64,000 nucleotides of DNA from Lucifuga dentata. Lineage: Eukaryota > Chordata > Actinopteri > Ophidiiformes > Bythitidae. How positions within the stretch are numbered: position 1 is the stretch's first letter; each line of letters starts with the position of its first letter. A model generated the notes under the pieces. That model did no database searches. It worked only from the letters and a program-made list of their open reading frames with translations, and was not told the DNA's origin. The stretch lies in contig VXCM01000719.1 of assembly GCA_014773175.1 (NCBI GenBank), positions 1 to 64,000 on the forward strand, read 5' to 3'. This document shows, piece after piece, positions 11,918 through 22,922 of this stretch. The translations under genes and the position numbers were made by a program.

Positions 11918-11989
11918 ATAAAAAATTAGTGTAGGGTGCACATGCAATCCAATTTGGGATCAGATGCAGGACAGGATCAGCTTATACAT

Positions 11990-12180
11990 TAAAGGAGGTA
12001 GGTACCACAGTAAGTTTTCTGCTTCCCAAAAAAAACTTTACTGAAGTAACACTTTGATCTACAAGGTCTTCGTCAAGGTCTTGGGTTTTTGGCTGATGAA
12101 GACCATGCTGGTTGAAACATTGCATCAAGAAATAGTTTTGACCGTGGTTCCCTGTTCTCTCCATCTTAGATGGCACAAAT
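11990..12180 (+). repeat. Diverged dispersed teleost-type repeat
   Basis: Contains GGCTGATGAAGACC followed by GGTTGAAACATTG, and an upstream GTCTTCGTCAAGG in inverted arrangement. This resembles the widespread fish repeat with a GAAACG...CTTCGTCAG core that also occurs at 14283-14462. The assignment is by eye and uncertain. Confidence 0.4.
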
Positions 12181-12204
12181 ACAGAGGAAGAATTTCACTA
12201 TAGG

Positions 12205-12310
12205 TCAATTAAAAAAATTTTTTTTAAATTGATCCCCAAACAAATTTTGTCTGGGCTTATTTGGCTTTAGTGGATGTATGCGTTGATGCCAAACTATTGT
12301 CTGATAATGA
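12205..12310 (+). repeat. Dispersed repeat D, right part
   Basis: GATCCCCAAACAAATTTTG through GGCTTTAGTGGATGTATGC corresponds to the right end of the copy at 38499-38998 (GGCCTTGGTGGAGGTATGTG). Confidence 0.5.
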
Positions 12311-14282
12311 ATCCCAGCAAAACATCAAAGAGCATTTAAAACATCTAAAAGTTCACCCTTCTGGGAAAAACTAAACAGCTTTCTATTTTTTTCTTTCTCT
12401 GTCCACTCTTTCACTCCCTCCTTGCAGCCTTGAAACACACAGAGTCGGAGACACATGTTTAGTAAGTGGGGAACATTACTATTCTGCCATAACCTGCACA
12501 GGAAAGCTCGTTGCATTGTAGGCTACCCTGAGGTGTGGAGGGAAAAATGAACTCCAGCAGGTTCATCTATCACACTAGCTGCCTCCTACGCTCCACAAAA
12601 GATGAAAAAAAGGGAAAACAAATGGCAAAGCAAATCAATTACATGAAAAAGAATCATGTCACCTGTCAAATATACACTCTGTTCTATGTCGTTCTCTGTT
12701 TTTTTCTTCCAGCGGTGCACATTTTCGAGATTGAATTTTGAAAACCTTATACATTATTAACACCCTTCATGCTTCATCAATTTGCCAAGGTATGTTCTTT
12801 TTTTTTTTTTTNTTTTTTTTTTTTTTTCTCCCATTTCCTTTCTCCTCTGTTCTCTGAGACAAAATCTAATAAACGTGGCATCGATGCTCTTTTTAATGCA
12901 GCATATGAAGCAGCAGTCCGGCTGAATGTAGCCACATATGAAATTCAACAGGAGGTCCCTTCACACTCTGTTTCACAATGGTATGAAGAGAGAAAAAGAA
13001 AAGAAGTGAGCGCGCCCATTTAAGTCGCTCAGAAAAGAATGACATGATGTAGGACTTAAGAGGTTGGACAGGCAGCACTCATGTGGCTAACAGGATAAAA
13101 AAATAAAATACAGATGAAGAGTTTTCATATCCGCTCAGATTAAGGGCACTTGGAAGAAGGGTGAAATAACAGCGGTGTTGTCAAGGAAACAAGTGCCACG
13201 GCGACACCTTAATCTGGAGAAATATAATTGGAAAAGGGATGATAAACATCTCTGTATCTGAGTGTTTGAAGTACTGAATGGTATTCAAAAAGCAGCCGCC
13301 TGAGCGCTCATTACTGGAGTTATTGTAAGAATAAGACTAATGAATACATACAGAAAGACATCCTCAGGGGCTAAAAGAAAGAACTCTGATGTAGAAACGG
13401 GATTTTAATAAAGTAATTCTTAAATGGTTGTTACATATTCGCACGTTGCATAGAAATGCGACGAGCACTGGTGAAAATAGTACTTGACTCTGGATTGCTC
13501 TGCAAAACAAATACTAGATCTTTGCGAGTTTACAGGTGCATGCCACTCCTGCTGCTTTTGCTTTCCACTTGCGCCGCACTCTCAGTTTGAATCCCAAACA
13601 CCAGCAAATCACACCGTAGGACACTGTATCATTAGCGACTCAACCTTCGCAAGTGGAGAGAAGAAAAAATAAGTCATAAAGAACTCTGCTCAAAATTACA
13701 TGCAAATAAGTGGAACTCAAGAAATCATTGCCATCTCTCGCCAATTATCTTGTTAATTACAAGCCATTGTGAGGGCTCCCACTGTCGATGGGCTCTCTGA
13801 TTATACAGTGCATTTGTCCCCACTTTCCACAGCCTAATCAGTAATTACTACCTGCAGCTGCAGCTCGGCACAGAACGGGATCGGCCATCTTGGGACAACA
13901 GGAAATGCTGGGCGATTTGAGAGCGTCTGGGCCTGTCGGTGTCAGTGTCATAGCTGCTGAGTTTGCTCTGCTGGGGTGTGTTGTTAAAAGAAGTCAGAGC
14001 TTTGGAGATTTCACTACGGTGCTCACAAACCACAGTGGTCAGTGCTCTCACGACTCTCAGCTCAGCTTTGAAGGTACTGCTGTGTGTGCGCTGTAATCAC
14101 CACCGTGCACGATTTGACACATGCAGTGACTACTGTAAAAAATGTGAAGATTTGAAGTTAAGTTTCTGTATTTGTGACAAGGAGACCTTTCTGTGCTGTG
14201 TAAGCATGTGCGGTAATTTTAGACAGAATGTAGAAGTGTTTATTCATTGTTTATGTTCCCCATTTAAATCTATTCTCAATAT
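12311..14282. other. Non-genic stretch with a T-run gap
   Basis: A T homopolymer with N at 12812 is an assembly gap. Otherwise this is ordinary-complexity DNA with AT-rich and TAATTA-containing parts (about 13720-13850). The frames at 12769-13023, 13890-14096 and 13963-14289 show no family features. Confidence 0.4.
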
Positions 14283-14578
14283 ATTGTGATGAAGATTCTC
14301 AGTCATCCAGGCGGGTAGATATACTGTATGAAAACTGAATCAGGTCAACTGGATTCAAGTTTTTTTTTTAATCCTGAAACGTTTCACCATTCATCCAAAT
14401 AGCTTCGTCAGTCAGAAATGAATGCACAGAAGGATGTTAAACCTCCAGTAACTATAGTAACTACTGTATATACTCGAGTATAAGCTGATCTCGTGCATAA
14501 GCCGACCCCTCGATTTTGACCTGCAAATTTAGATTTTTAAAGAAATCCATATATAAGCTGACCCCCTGATGCTGTTCC

Positions 14579-14709
14579 ATCAATTTATTTGTTTAGCAAA
14601 TTATCTGTTTTTCTGGGTATTGTCATAGTATTCCTGTGATTTTNATCAATTTATTTGTTTAGCAAATTATCTGTTTTTCTGGGTATTGTCATAGTATTCC
14701 TGTGATTTT
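14579..14709. repeat. Assembly artefact: 65-bp duplication around N
   Basis: 14579-14643 and 14645-14709 are identical and are separated by a single N at 14644. This is best read as two contigs whose overlap was not merged. Confidence 0.92.
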
Positions 14710-14780
14710 CAGAAAATAATCCATGTACCAGTACCGGTAAACATAATATTTATTTCAGCAGCTGCTTACAGTAACTAACA

Positions 14781-14921
14781 TTAGCTGACATTAACTTTTC
14801 CGGACTCCTCTTCCTCGTCTGAATCACCAAACAGTTCATTCCAGTCCTGCTCTGAGTAATGTGTGTTTAAACCAGCCTCATATGATGCTCTTTTCCTCTT
14901 CTGAGTCCGTGTAGTTTCCAT
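14781..14921 (-). pseudogene. 46-codon remnant frame of a pogo-type transposase
   Basis: The minus-strand frame runs from ATG (14919-14921) to TAA (14781-14783). Residues 1-16 begin METTRTQKRKRASYEAG-like, resembling the basic start of the helix-turn-helix DNA-binding domain of pogo/Tigger-like transposases (KRK-SY-A). Residues 26-42 contain DWNELFGDSDEEEESG, an acidic tail of the type found at the C-terminus of such proteins. The whole DDE catalytic region is absent. The frame therefore looks like the two ends of a transposase joined by an internal deletion, and it cannot encode a working enzyme. The family assignment rests on memory of motif style, not on a search. Confidence 0.5.
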
Positions 14922-15415
14922 CATGTGTTGTATCTTATCTCAAGCTTCTTGCTAATAAAGCACAAAACATGATGTTGAACAAGACTACCAAACAATGGTA
15001 TCGTACCGTACCGTATATGAAACAGTACTTTTATAAGATGTCTCTGATTGGCCCATTCTTTTGTCATTGACCAATCACAAAAGCGCTTACTGGGCATTGC
15101 AAATGACCGCCGCAAAATGTGCTGATAAGATGTTTTGTCGGGAAATATCTCATTCTAAGGTATGATTTAAATTATTTTCCATGGGTAGTGGTAATGGTAG
15201 TATTTCCACCCCTGGAAATTTCATTCTCTGGGATCAAATTTGAATTTCTCATGTATAAGCCGACCCCCCAGTTTGCTTTGTGAAATTTGGTAATAAAAAC
15301 TCGGCTTATACTCGAGTATATATGGTAATTACTGGAGTTACTACAAATGTTTCAGAATTAAAAACATGAATCCAGTTGACATGACTCAGTTTCCATACAG
15401 TATATTATCAATATA

Positions 15416-15727
15416 GTACATGACCACATGCAGAGATGCGCTAATAAGAATTGGTGCTTGGCCAAGCATGTGGTCATCTCCATTATTTCTCTGCTGACAG
15501 TGGGGGGCCAAGTGACAAGGAGTGTGAGTATAGAGAATTGGATGATCTAAATTGAGGAGAAAAGGGGACAAGAAGCCTGCTGGCCTCTATAATACAATTT
15601 AATTTGCATATAAATATGATGGGAAATCTGGATGCTTTATGACACATAGGAAAGTCCTGTTTTTCTCCTGCAGTTAAAACTTCAGGAATTTGATGAAAAA
15701 AAACAAAAAACAATCTCAAAATCATCA
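15416..15727. other. Non-genic stretch, nothing recognised
   Basis: Short AT-rich interval between two repeats. The frames at 15386-15571 and 15483-15764 on the minus strand show no family features. Confidence 0.45.
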
Positions 15728-16310
15728 GCCAGTGATTGTACATGTTTAAGCCCAATATACACAATCTGGGTGCATATTACATTACTGATGACCAATTTCC
15801 ACAAAGTAAAACCATATTTTATTTTTACTGTTATTATTCCAAATCCCCTAATCTTTCAAAATCAAATGTTTCAGTGATGCACTCACCTTAAAATTCAATG
15901 CTCTGCCTTCCAGCACTCATTCACAATTCAAGAGGGGATGGTCATTCTAATTTCTTTGTAAAAGCTGTCTTCTCCTGGGACTATATTCCCTGGCGGAGAC
16001 ATGCATTGTCATCCATGCAGCTCCATGTTGGACCGGTTAAATACAGTTACTTTGACAAAAAACTTAATAGGTATCTTGTTCTCTGTGATGGTACTTATCT
16101 GAAGCGTGTTTCAAATCTCAACAAGTTGGTTTTTATAGCGTAGCTGAATGAACTGAAACCAATGGCAGTTTGGAAGGCAGGAAAAGCAATTCTAATATTT
16201 ACCACCCCAGTAGTATATCTTTGGGAAATGGTTGTTGGTAATGTAATGTTGTATACGGATTGTATTTTTAGGGCTCAATCATGCTTAAATTGCCAGGTAC
16301 TGTCCTTTAA
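15728..16310 (-). mobile_element. TTAA element, subfamily B
   Basis: Reverse-oriented B copy. The left terminus is decayed (only the CCAGTGATTGTACATGTTTAAG part is recognisable). The right terminus, GTACTGTCCTTTAA, is clear at 16310. The centre has GGCGGAGACATGCATTG and ATGCAGCTCCATGTTGGAC. The frame at 15898-16143 is a translation of the repeat. Confidence 0.85.
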
Positions 16311-17346
16311 CATCCTCACTGGGCTTTGAAATGTCTTTTACACTGTTTTTCATAAACTGACCACATACAGTTATGTTGATATTTTTGCCCTTTGCCACTG
16401 TTGCATAAAACCTGATGAGTAAATCTCTGTATGGTTCCTCCAGGCTCTCGCCTTGGGGGAGCCCAGGAGGCTACATTTAGCTGCCACCTTTGTGTCTGTA
16501 TTCCTCAGGGCAACCAGCAATCTGTCTCTGGTTGCTCTCAGGTCGACACACTGCTGATTTTTTTTTATTTTTTCACAAATACAGGTTAAATGCCATTTTG
16601 AAAGTAAATTACACTTTACATTCTGAAAAATCACATTTTTCTCATTGCTGTCATCTGAACTTACAGCAACTCTACAGCTATCAAATTCCTGAGTATGGTG
16701 TATGAATATGAAACATGAAGTCAACTTTCTCCACAAAAAATAATAATAATAATAATAATAATAACAACCCATGGGTTTTGATACCTAATTTTTGATACTT
16801 GATACCCTTTATATTTGATGGACCTTTGGACAGCTGAATCCACTCTAATCAAAGTCCAACAACAATCGGAAGAGTTTTCCCAACTTGATTTCACAATCAG
16901 GAAGTGAAGACTTACTCTGAAAATCAGTGCATCATATTATCAGCATGACCAACAGTTTAGCATCAATAAAAATTCATTTTTGCAAAGTCAGATGTGTTTA
17001 ATATATCAATTGTGGCTTCATTCATCTTACCATCTTTGTTTTAGGTTTCTCTTTATGCAAAGAATGAAATAATAGAATTCAACACTGCTTGCAGTAATTC
17101 AAAGCACACTCTTATGTAATCCTGCAAAACTTATTCTTCCTTATTATCATTTTTCTTCCCAAATCATTGATTTGCTACTAGTCCCGATGATTTGGCCCAG
17201 CACCTCGCATCATACATCAAAACATGGGGCCCGACTGGGATTGGTCAAGTAGGCAAAAAGATATCAAACATCAGAGGATGGGTTCTAGGTGACGGTCATC
17301 AAGGTCAGAGAAGGTTGGGGAGGACCAGATGACTCCACTGCTATGA
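16311..17346. other. Non-genic stretch with an AAT microsatellite
   Basis: An (AAT)n array lies at about 16738-16764. The minus-strand frame at 16371-16772 starts with its poly-Tyr translation and has no other support. The remainder shows nothing I recognise. Confidence 0.5.
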
Positions 17347-17940
17347 CTGAAAGGACCATATCAGCCATTTTGCATGTTTGAGCCTAATATACTTAATTTT
17401 CATACACGTTACGTTACTGACAATCATTTCCCAAAGGACAAAACCTTATTTCAGCTTTCCTGATGTTTTGCAAAATATCTTAATCTTTCAAAATCAAATA
17501 TTCAAACAATACGCCCACCTTAAAAATCAATGTTTTGCCTGCTAATCATTATGCAAAATTATGAAGTCACAGTCATTTAAATTTTTCGAAAAACGCAGGT
17601 CTTCTTTTGGGACTATATTCCCTGGTGGAGACATACATTCACTCCACGCTTTTTATTGCGCTTAAACGCTAAAATTAAGAAACTTCAAAAATAAACCTGA
17701 AAATAAGTGTTGTTGGTGATGATGGATTACCTAGCCCAAGAACGGTTCATGTATCAACAAGTTGATTTTAATAGCGTACTAGAATGAACTGAAACCAATG
17801 GCGGTCTGGAAGGTAGGAAAAACATTTTTAACTCACCGTTCCAGTAGTATGCTTTGGTAAATGATTGTCAGTAGCATAACATGTATGAAAATTGAATATA
17901 TTAGGCTCAAACATACAAAATGGCTGGTATGGTCCTTTAA
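17347..17940 (-). mobile_element. TTAA element, subfamily A
   Basis: Reverse-oriented, nearly complete copy. The left end has decayed to CTGAAAGGACCATATCAG and the right end GGTATGGTCCTTTAA is intact. It serves as the reference for the centre missing at 4247. Its right end is repeated after the N at 17942 (assembly artefact). Confidence 0.9.
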
Positions 17941-18009
17941 GNCATAACATGTATGAAAATTGAATATATTAGGCTCAAACATACAAAATGGCTGGTATGG
18001 TCCTTTAAG
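17875..18009. repeat. Assembly artefact: 67-bp duplication around N
   Basis: 17875-17941 equals 17943-18009, with one N at 17942. The apparent second element end is an unmerged contig overlap. Confidence 0.92.
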
Positions 18010-18997
18010 GCATTTATAGGCTGTGAGATTGGCTAGAATTTCACTGTTCCTTTCACTACACAAGACAGGCATCTTTGCCAGACTGTATAATATAAAGTTT
18101 GACTCCTGTCAGATTGTGAGATGAATGCTTGGTGAATTGCAGCACTTACGACAAGCAGACAAGAGCACTAAATCCAACCTCTGTAGCCGTGTCTCATGCT
18201 GTGATCTAGAACCACCTTTTTTTGTTTGACACCCAAGGATTTCCTCATATTTTTCTCACAATAGTTATCTTTCATCCAAGACAGCCCCAAACATAAAAAA
18301 AAAAAAAATCGCACACAGATTACAGGATCCTTTATGGGGGAAAGGACTCTGCCCGCTTTCTCTCATCTTCTAAACAGAGGTGAATATGAGGTTGCAACAA
18401 TTAATGTTTTGGTTTTTGGTTGCAAAGTTAGTATTATGATGACATTGCATGCTAATGAAAACCATAGCACATTTCATTATTGGAGCGCATACAGATATTG
18501 GAGTCAGATTCTCTTCAATGGACATGAAATATACAGAAATTTGCCTCAGCGGAATTGATGCAGAGGCAGCGGTGCATCATGCTGCTTGTGTGTGTGCTTT
18601 GGTTATAATAAGTGTGTGTGTTCATGTGGCTAGTCAAACAGGAAACCACCCGGTGACCTTCAGAGGCCAGGGCTCCACCATCAGCCTATTAATCACCACC
18701 CTGTCTCGCTCCTTTGCTGCCATGGAAGACAGACTGGCTGAGCATACTGTATTTAGCGTTGACGCTGCGTGTCAGGTTAGATGTCTCGCATTCAGGCTCG
18801 CTGCCTACATGTTCCTTCCATCAAAGAACAAATCCCCATGCAGCTAATCAAACGAGCATTCAAGGAGACTAATGTTGAGTTTACAATGCACATTAACAGC
18901 TTCAAATTATGGCTAATCAGTGGCCATACTGAAAAAGCAAGAAAATTCTTAATGCATGCAAATTCCAAGAGATAAAATGTACGACTTGTAGTGTTGT

Positions 18998-19120
18998 GTC
19001 ACACAGTTTTAGGCAAATTAAAGAAAAAAAAAAAGAAAGCATGGAGGAACTGGAGGGANGTCACACAGTTTTAGGCAAATTAAAGAAAAAAAAAAAGAAA
19101 GCATGGAGGAACTGGAGGGA
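18998..19120. repeat. Assembly artefact: 61-bp duplication around N
   Basis: 18998-19058 equals 19060-19120, with N at 19059. Confidence 0.92.
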
Positions 19121-20275
19121 CGATATTCTTTTAACACTGGAATTAGCTCGGCAAATAACAGAATGCCCTTAAAAGCACCACACTGTGAAACAGCTGCATG
19201 AGGAAGTGGGTACTGAGTGTGCAGAGTGTTTTGCAAACTCCACACTGCTACAAAACTGTAAATGGGAAGTGACACAAAAATGACAACACAGCTCTGTAGT
19301 GTGTCTTAAAAAAAAGGAGATTTGCTTTTTTTTTTTTTTNTTTTTTTTTTTTTGGTAGATATCCTCACATCTGCGCGGGAGGTGAAAAACCGAGCTATAG
19401 GCGAGATGGAGCAATGGGAGAGGATGGATGGATGAATGAAAGGGGACTGATGAAGGGGATCATTTCAGTGGCCTTGATGGGTGTAAAGGTATAGGGAATG
19501 GAGGAGGGAGCAGGAAGTAATGTGCCAGGAAGGTGGGATGGCGAGATGGAGGGATGGATAGATGGAGGGATGTGGAGAGGAGAAGAGAATGCTTCAGTGG
19601 CTCCACTTGACAGCTGAGTGAGAGGGGAAGTGGAGTGGCTACTCTGTGTAATTTGTTAGCGAGTTCATGATGCATGCAGGCATGACACCGCACCAACACA
19701 GCAGAGACAAGAGAGACAGAGAGAGAGACGGAGAGATGAGGGAGGAGAGGAAAAAGAGTGCTCTGACAGATCAGGGTTCATCAAGGGAAACGATCAGGTG
19801 CAGTAAAAGAGAGAGTGAGAGAGGCGATGGGAGAAGAGGGGATAAAAAGGATGAAACACCTCCTGTTTTTCAGCTTTGACAAACCGGCATCTCAGCTCTT
19901 TTACTGTACACAAGCCAGCGGATCTTTTGCATAACAACATCTTCGTCCTGCACACCTTCACGGAATCGTTGTCCTCCCCGTTATCTCCACACTTCCCTCA
20001 GCTTCGGTCTGCAGGTGCGTCTCATCTCCAAATGTATCACAGACACTATTTGTGCAGTTTTATCTGAGACGCTGAATAAAATGACACAAATCTGGGCATC
20101 AGCCAGCTAATAATGATGCCTTGTTGAGGGGGGACCTATTCTGTGTGTGTGTGTGTGTGCAGCAGTGTATGTGTGTGCATATGTGATTTGTTGAAGTGGG
20201 ACTGATCCACGATGCCATGGCAGCTGTCTACTATAATTACCTAGGAGGCCAATCACACAAACACAAACATGAAAA

Positions 20276-20345
20276 TGCACGCACACACACACACACCCCT
20301 ATACACCCCCAGCCACCCACCAACCCACACACACACACACATACA
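20276..20345. repeat. (CA)n-rich tract
   Basis: CA dinucleotides interrupted by CCC and CAAC units. A complementary TG tract lies at 20141-20180. Confidence 0.85.
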
Positions 20346-21625
20346 CCCATCTCTCCTGATTACCTCATGAGGCAAGGTTTGTCTGATTAGCTTCCATATT
20401 TACACCAAAGACTTGTTATTAATGAACATGTGTTTGGTTTTTCTCTCTGCTATATCTCTGAACGTTTGGAAGACAATCTTTGGTAACGTTTGAGGAACAT
20501 CGCTGATCAGATTCAGACATTTAAAAAGCCAAAACCTGTTTTGATTGGAAATGCAGCTAGTTGCATGTGTATAATTTTCTATTCGTAAAATAAGACTTTA
20601 CGACTGTTTGTTGCACATCAAAAGAGAGGAGTGCGGCGTTCTAGCGTTGACCCCTTGCAAGAGCGCAGACATTACTAGACGGTATTTTCGGGGGGGACAT
20701 GACTGCAAGGCGGAATAGCTCCATCAACCAGTCTCAAACACAGTCTGCTCTGTCTCACACACACAGACACACCTTTTTCTGCCAAATATTAGCATAATGA
20801 AATGCACTGTTATTTATGTGTCATCAGACTCTGCAGAACCAGAAAATGAAGTGCTCGTTAGCTGTATGGATCTCTAAACACACCATCAGCTTCTCAATAT
20901 GGGGACAGCCACACACAACAATGACTCCCCGTCTCAGAGGCACTCCAGTCTTTTCTCTCAACCTCGCTTAAATGGCAACCATTTGCAGAAAGCGACACGA
21001 GCGTTCCAGCGTTCCAGCGTGTGTGCAAGTGCGGGATAATTTGCTTGTTCCTGAAATTAGAAAAAGTAAGAGAAGTAGAGAGAGAGAGAGCCAGTCACGG
21101 TATATTCAGGCAGGAAAAAAAGGAAAATAAAAATCAAGTAGCTGACAAGAATGGAGAGGCAGGGAGGAAGACGTGAGACAGAGAAAGAGAACAGAGGAGT
21201 GGAGGAGTAGTTGGTGGGAGAGTGGAGGGATTGTGGGTGGAAGAGGTTGTGTTTTCTCCAGTCATGCCTGTCCGTGTTCCCTGGAAAGTTCCCAGTTTCT
21301 CGTTTGTCAGAGGGTCAGATGTGGAATGCAAATGGATGACTGTGGAATGCAAATGGATGATGCTGCCTGCACACACTCAGACTGGCTAACAGAGCTCTCA
21401 GCGAGGACCACCGCCTAAACAGCTCACTTTAAAGTGTTATTATGGCAGTGAAAGAGGTCAGCTGTGCGATTTACGCCGAGCCACAACCTTGACGAGCGCT
21501 GGTTAGCAACCAGGAAGACGGACGGGGAGGATGACTGCCAAATACTGTATATTAAAAAAAAAAAAATACAGTCAGACTCAGCATGTGTGTGGGAGAGAAA
21601 AAACTTGAAAAACTTGGCAAAACTA

Positions 21626-22922
21626 TCCGCTGTCATGGCCTTCACTTCCGCTGTTATGCAGACGACATCCATCTTTACATTTCTACTAAAACTGTGACTG
21701 CTGCATTCACTCCTCCCTCACAAACTGCCTGAATGAAAAAAAAAAATCCTGGATGCAAACCAATTTTCTTAAACTGTGAAAAATATGAAATAATTATCAT
21801 TGGTCCAAAGCATCTCACTAAACCTATCAACAACTTCTCCCTCACCCACACCTGCACGGTGTTGCCGTCTCCCCACATCTGTAAACTTGGAGTCATTTTT
21901 GATAACAATCTTTCCTTTGAGAAGCATCTCATCCACAACCATGTTACAAAACTTCTATCTGAAACACTGCCATCGCCTGCCTTTGTCCATCCTGCTGCTG
22001 CAACTTTAATTCACGCTTTCATCACATCCAGACTCGACTACTGCAACATACCTGTCAACACTGAGCTTTGAAAATACCGGAGATTTGAAAGCTTTGCTAG
22101 CATGATGGTATTATGTTTGTTTATTGCTCCCACGAGAAACTGTTTCAATCAACTTTGGTTCCGCTTGGTTTCAGGTGTCCCCTGGCCCATCACACTTGTA
22201 ATACCTCCATGCTCCACCAGGGGGGGGGGGNTGAAACAACTTGATTGGGCCAATTATGATTCTGTATAACTGTCAAAATACAGGAGATTTACAGGAGATT
22301 TACAAACGGAGCACGGTGGGAGAGGAGAGGAAATATGGGAGGGAGGAAGCTGGGAAAAATGCAATGGCATACTGTCTGGTACATCCTCCAAAGTCCTCAG
22401 CAAACTTCAGTACGTCCACAACTCTGCTGCTCAGCTCCTCATTCACACCCACACTCATGACCACATCACTCCTGTCCTACAGAATCTCCACTGGCTCCCC
22501 ATCCCTCAACGCATCCAGTTCAAACTCCTCCTGCACATATAAAGCTCTCCAGGCTCCATCCACTGAGCTCCTTCAGCACCATACTCCATCACGCTGCCTC
22601 CGTTCTGCTGGACCAAACCTCCTGACACCCCCCCTCTAAGACCAGACACTGGACACCTGGGGTGCCAAGGCTTTCTCTGCTGCTGCACCCTTCCTTTGGA
22701 ACTCTGTACCCAAATATATCCATGATTCTCCCTCTGCCCATTTTCAAAAACTCTCTTAAAACTCATCTTTTTAAAATTGCTTTTAGTATCTAACCTTCTT
22801 TGTCTGACTATGCTGTCATACCTTTACTGTGTTTTTATCTTCCTCCCTGTTTTTGCAAAGCATCTTTGAGTATTTAGAAAAGCGCTAAATAAATAAAATG
22901 CATTATTATTATTATTATTTAA
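21626..22922 (+). mobile_element. L2/Maui-type LINE, 3' part, broken
   Basis: The upstream segment translates to reverse-transcriptase sequence with the catalytic YADD box (TATGCAGACGAC, 21655-21666, in RCYADDIHLYIST). An L-K-L-N-C-E-K segment and KLGVIFDNNLSF follow, and SRLDYCN near 22030-22046. The part after the insertion continues the C-terminal region (SKLQYVHNSAAQLL...HWLPIPQRIQFKLL) and the 3' UTR, which ends in GCGCTAAATAAATAAAATG and an ATT repeat typical of L2-clade tails. A run of A's at 21734 shifts frame and stops are present, so it is dead. The frames at 21733-22071 and 22241-22639 are pieces of it. Confidence 0.88.
22057..22367 (+). mobile_element. 311-bp insertion in the L2 LINE
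   Basis: LINE sequence stops after CATACCTGTC (22047-22056) and resumes after CATACTGTC (22368-22376). The two copies are a 9-10 bp target-site duplication. The insert holds a G-run gap (N at 22231) and a repeated GGAGATTTACA unit. It has no match that I can name. The duplication length would fit a hAT-type element or a SINE. Confidence 0.65.

Larger units (their letters stand above)
14463..15327 (-). mobile_element. pogo-like TIR element, longer copy
   Basis: Ends TACTGTATATACTCGAGTAT and the inverted CTCGAGTATATATGGTA form terminal inverted repeats, with further inverted TATAAGC-GACCCC blocks just inside. The copy at 2870-3306 is a shorter relative in the opposite orientation. The element holds a 46-codon frame on the minus strand (14781-14921). 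An unmerged contig overlap (N at 14644) inflates its length by 66 bp. The pogo/Tigger-like class is inferred from the frame and the short TIR. Confidence 0.75.
14283..15415 (+). repeat. Outer repeat with inverted arms around a pogo-like element
   Basis: The left arm contains TATACTGTATGAAAACTGA and TCAACTGGATTCAAG (about 14321-14375). The right arm (about 15365-15410) is its inverted counterpart, with GAATCCAGTTGACATGACTC and TTTCCATACAGTATAT. The left arm also carries the common fish core GAAACGTTTCACC...GCTTCGTCAGTCAG. The inner element at 14463-15327 separates the arms, so the inner element appears younger. Confidence 0.65.
18010..21625. other. Non-genic stretch, purine tracts and microsatellites
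   Basis: Holds a short segment shared with 40.7 kb (18106-18170), a contig-overlap artefact (18998-19120), a T-run gap (N at 19340), a GATGGA-rich minisatellite-like part (about 19420-19575), GA-rich tracts (19690-19850 and 21060-21200), and TG/CA repeats (20141-20180, 20276-20345). The longest frame (18449-18847) has no family features. No exon was found. Confidence 0.5.

Noticed and set aside
13150..13190. Second X-box-like site (GTTGTCAAGGAAAC)
   Set aside because: Deviates from the RFX consensus in the first half-site, so it is too weak to list.
15898..16143. Frame resembling those at 139-324 and 45937-46179
   Set aside because: The shared peptide (SWDYIPWRR-like) comes from the centre of TTAA element B.
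17875..18009. Apparent tandem duplication of a transposon end
   Set aside because: Identical 67-bp copies on both sides of a single N indicate an unmerged contig overlap, not biology.
18449..18847. 132-codon frame
   Set aside because: No domain or splice context; composition fits random frames in this DNA.
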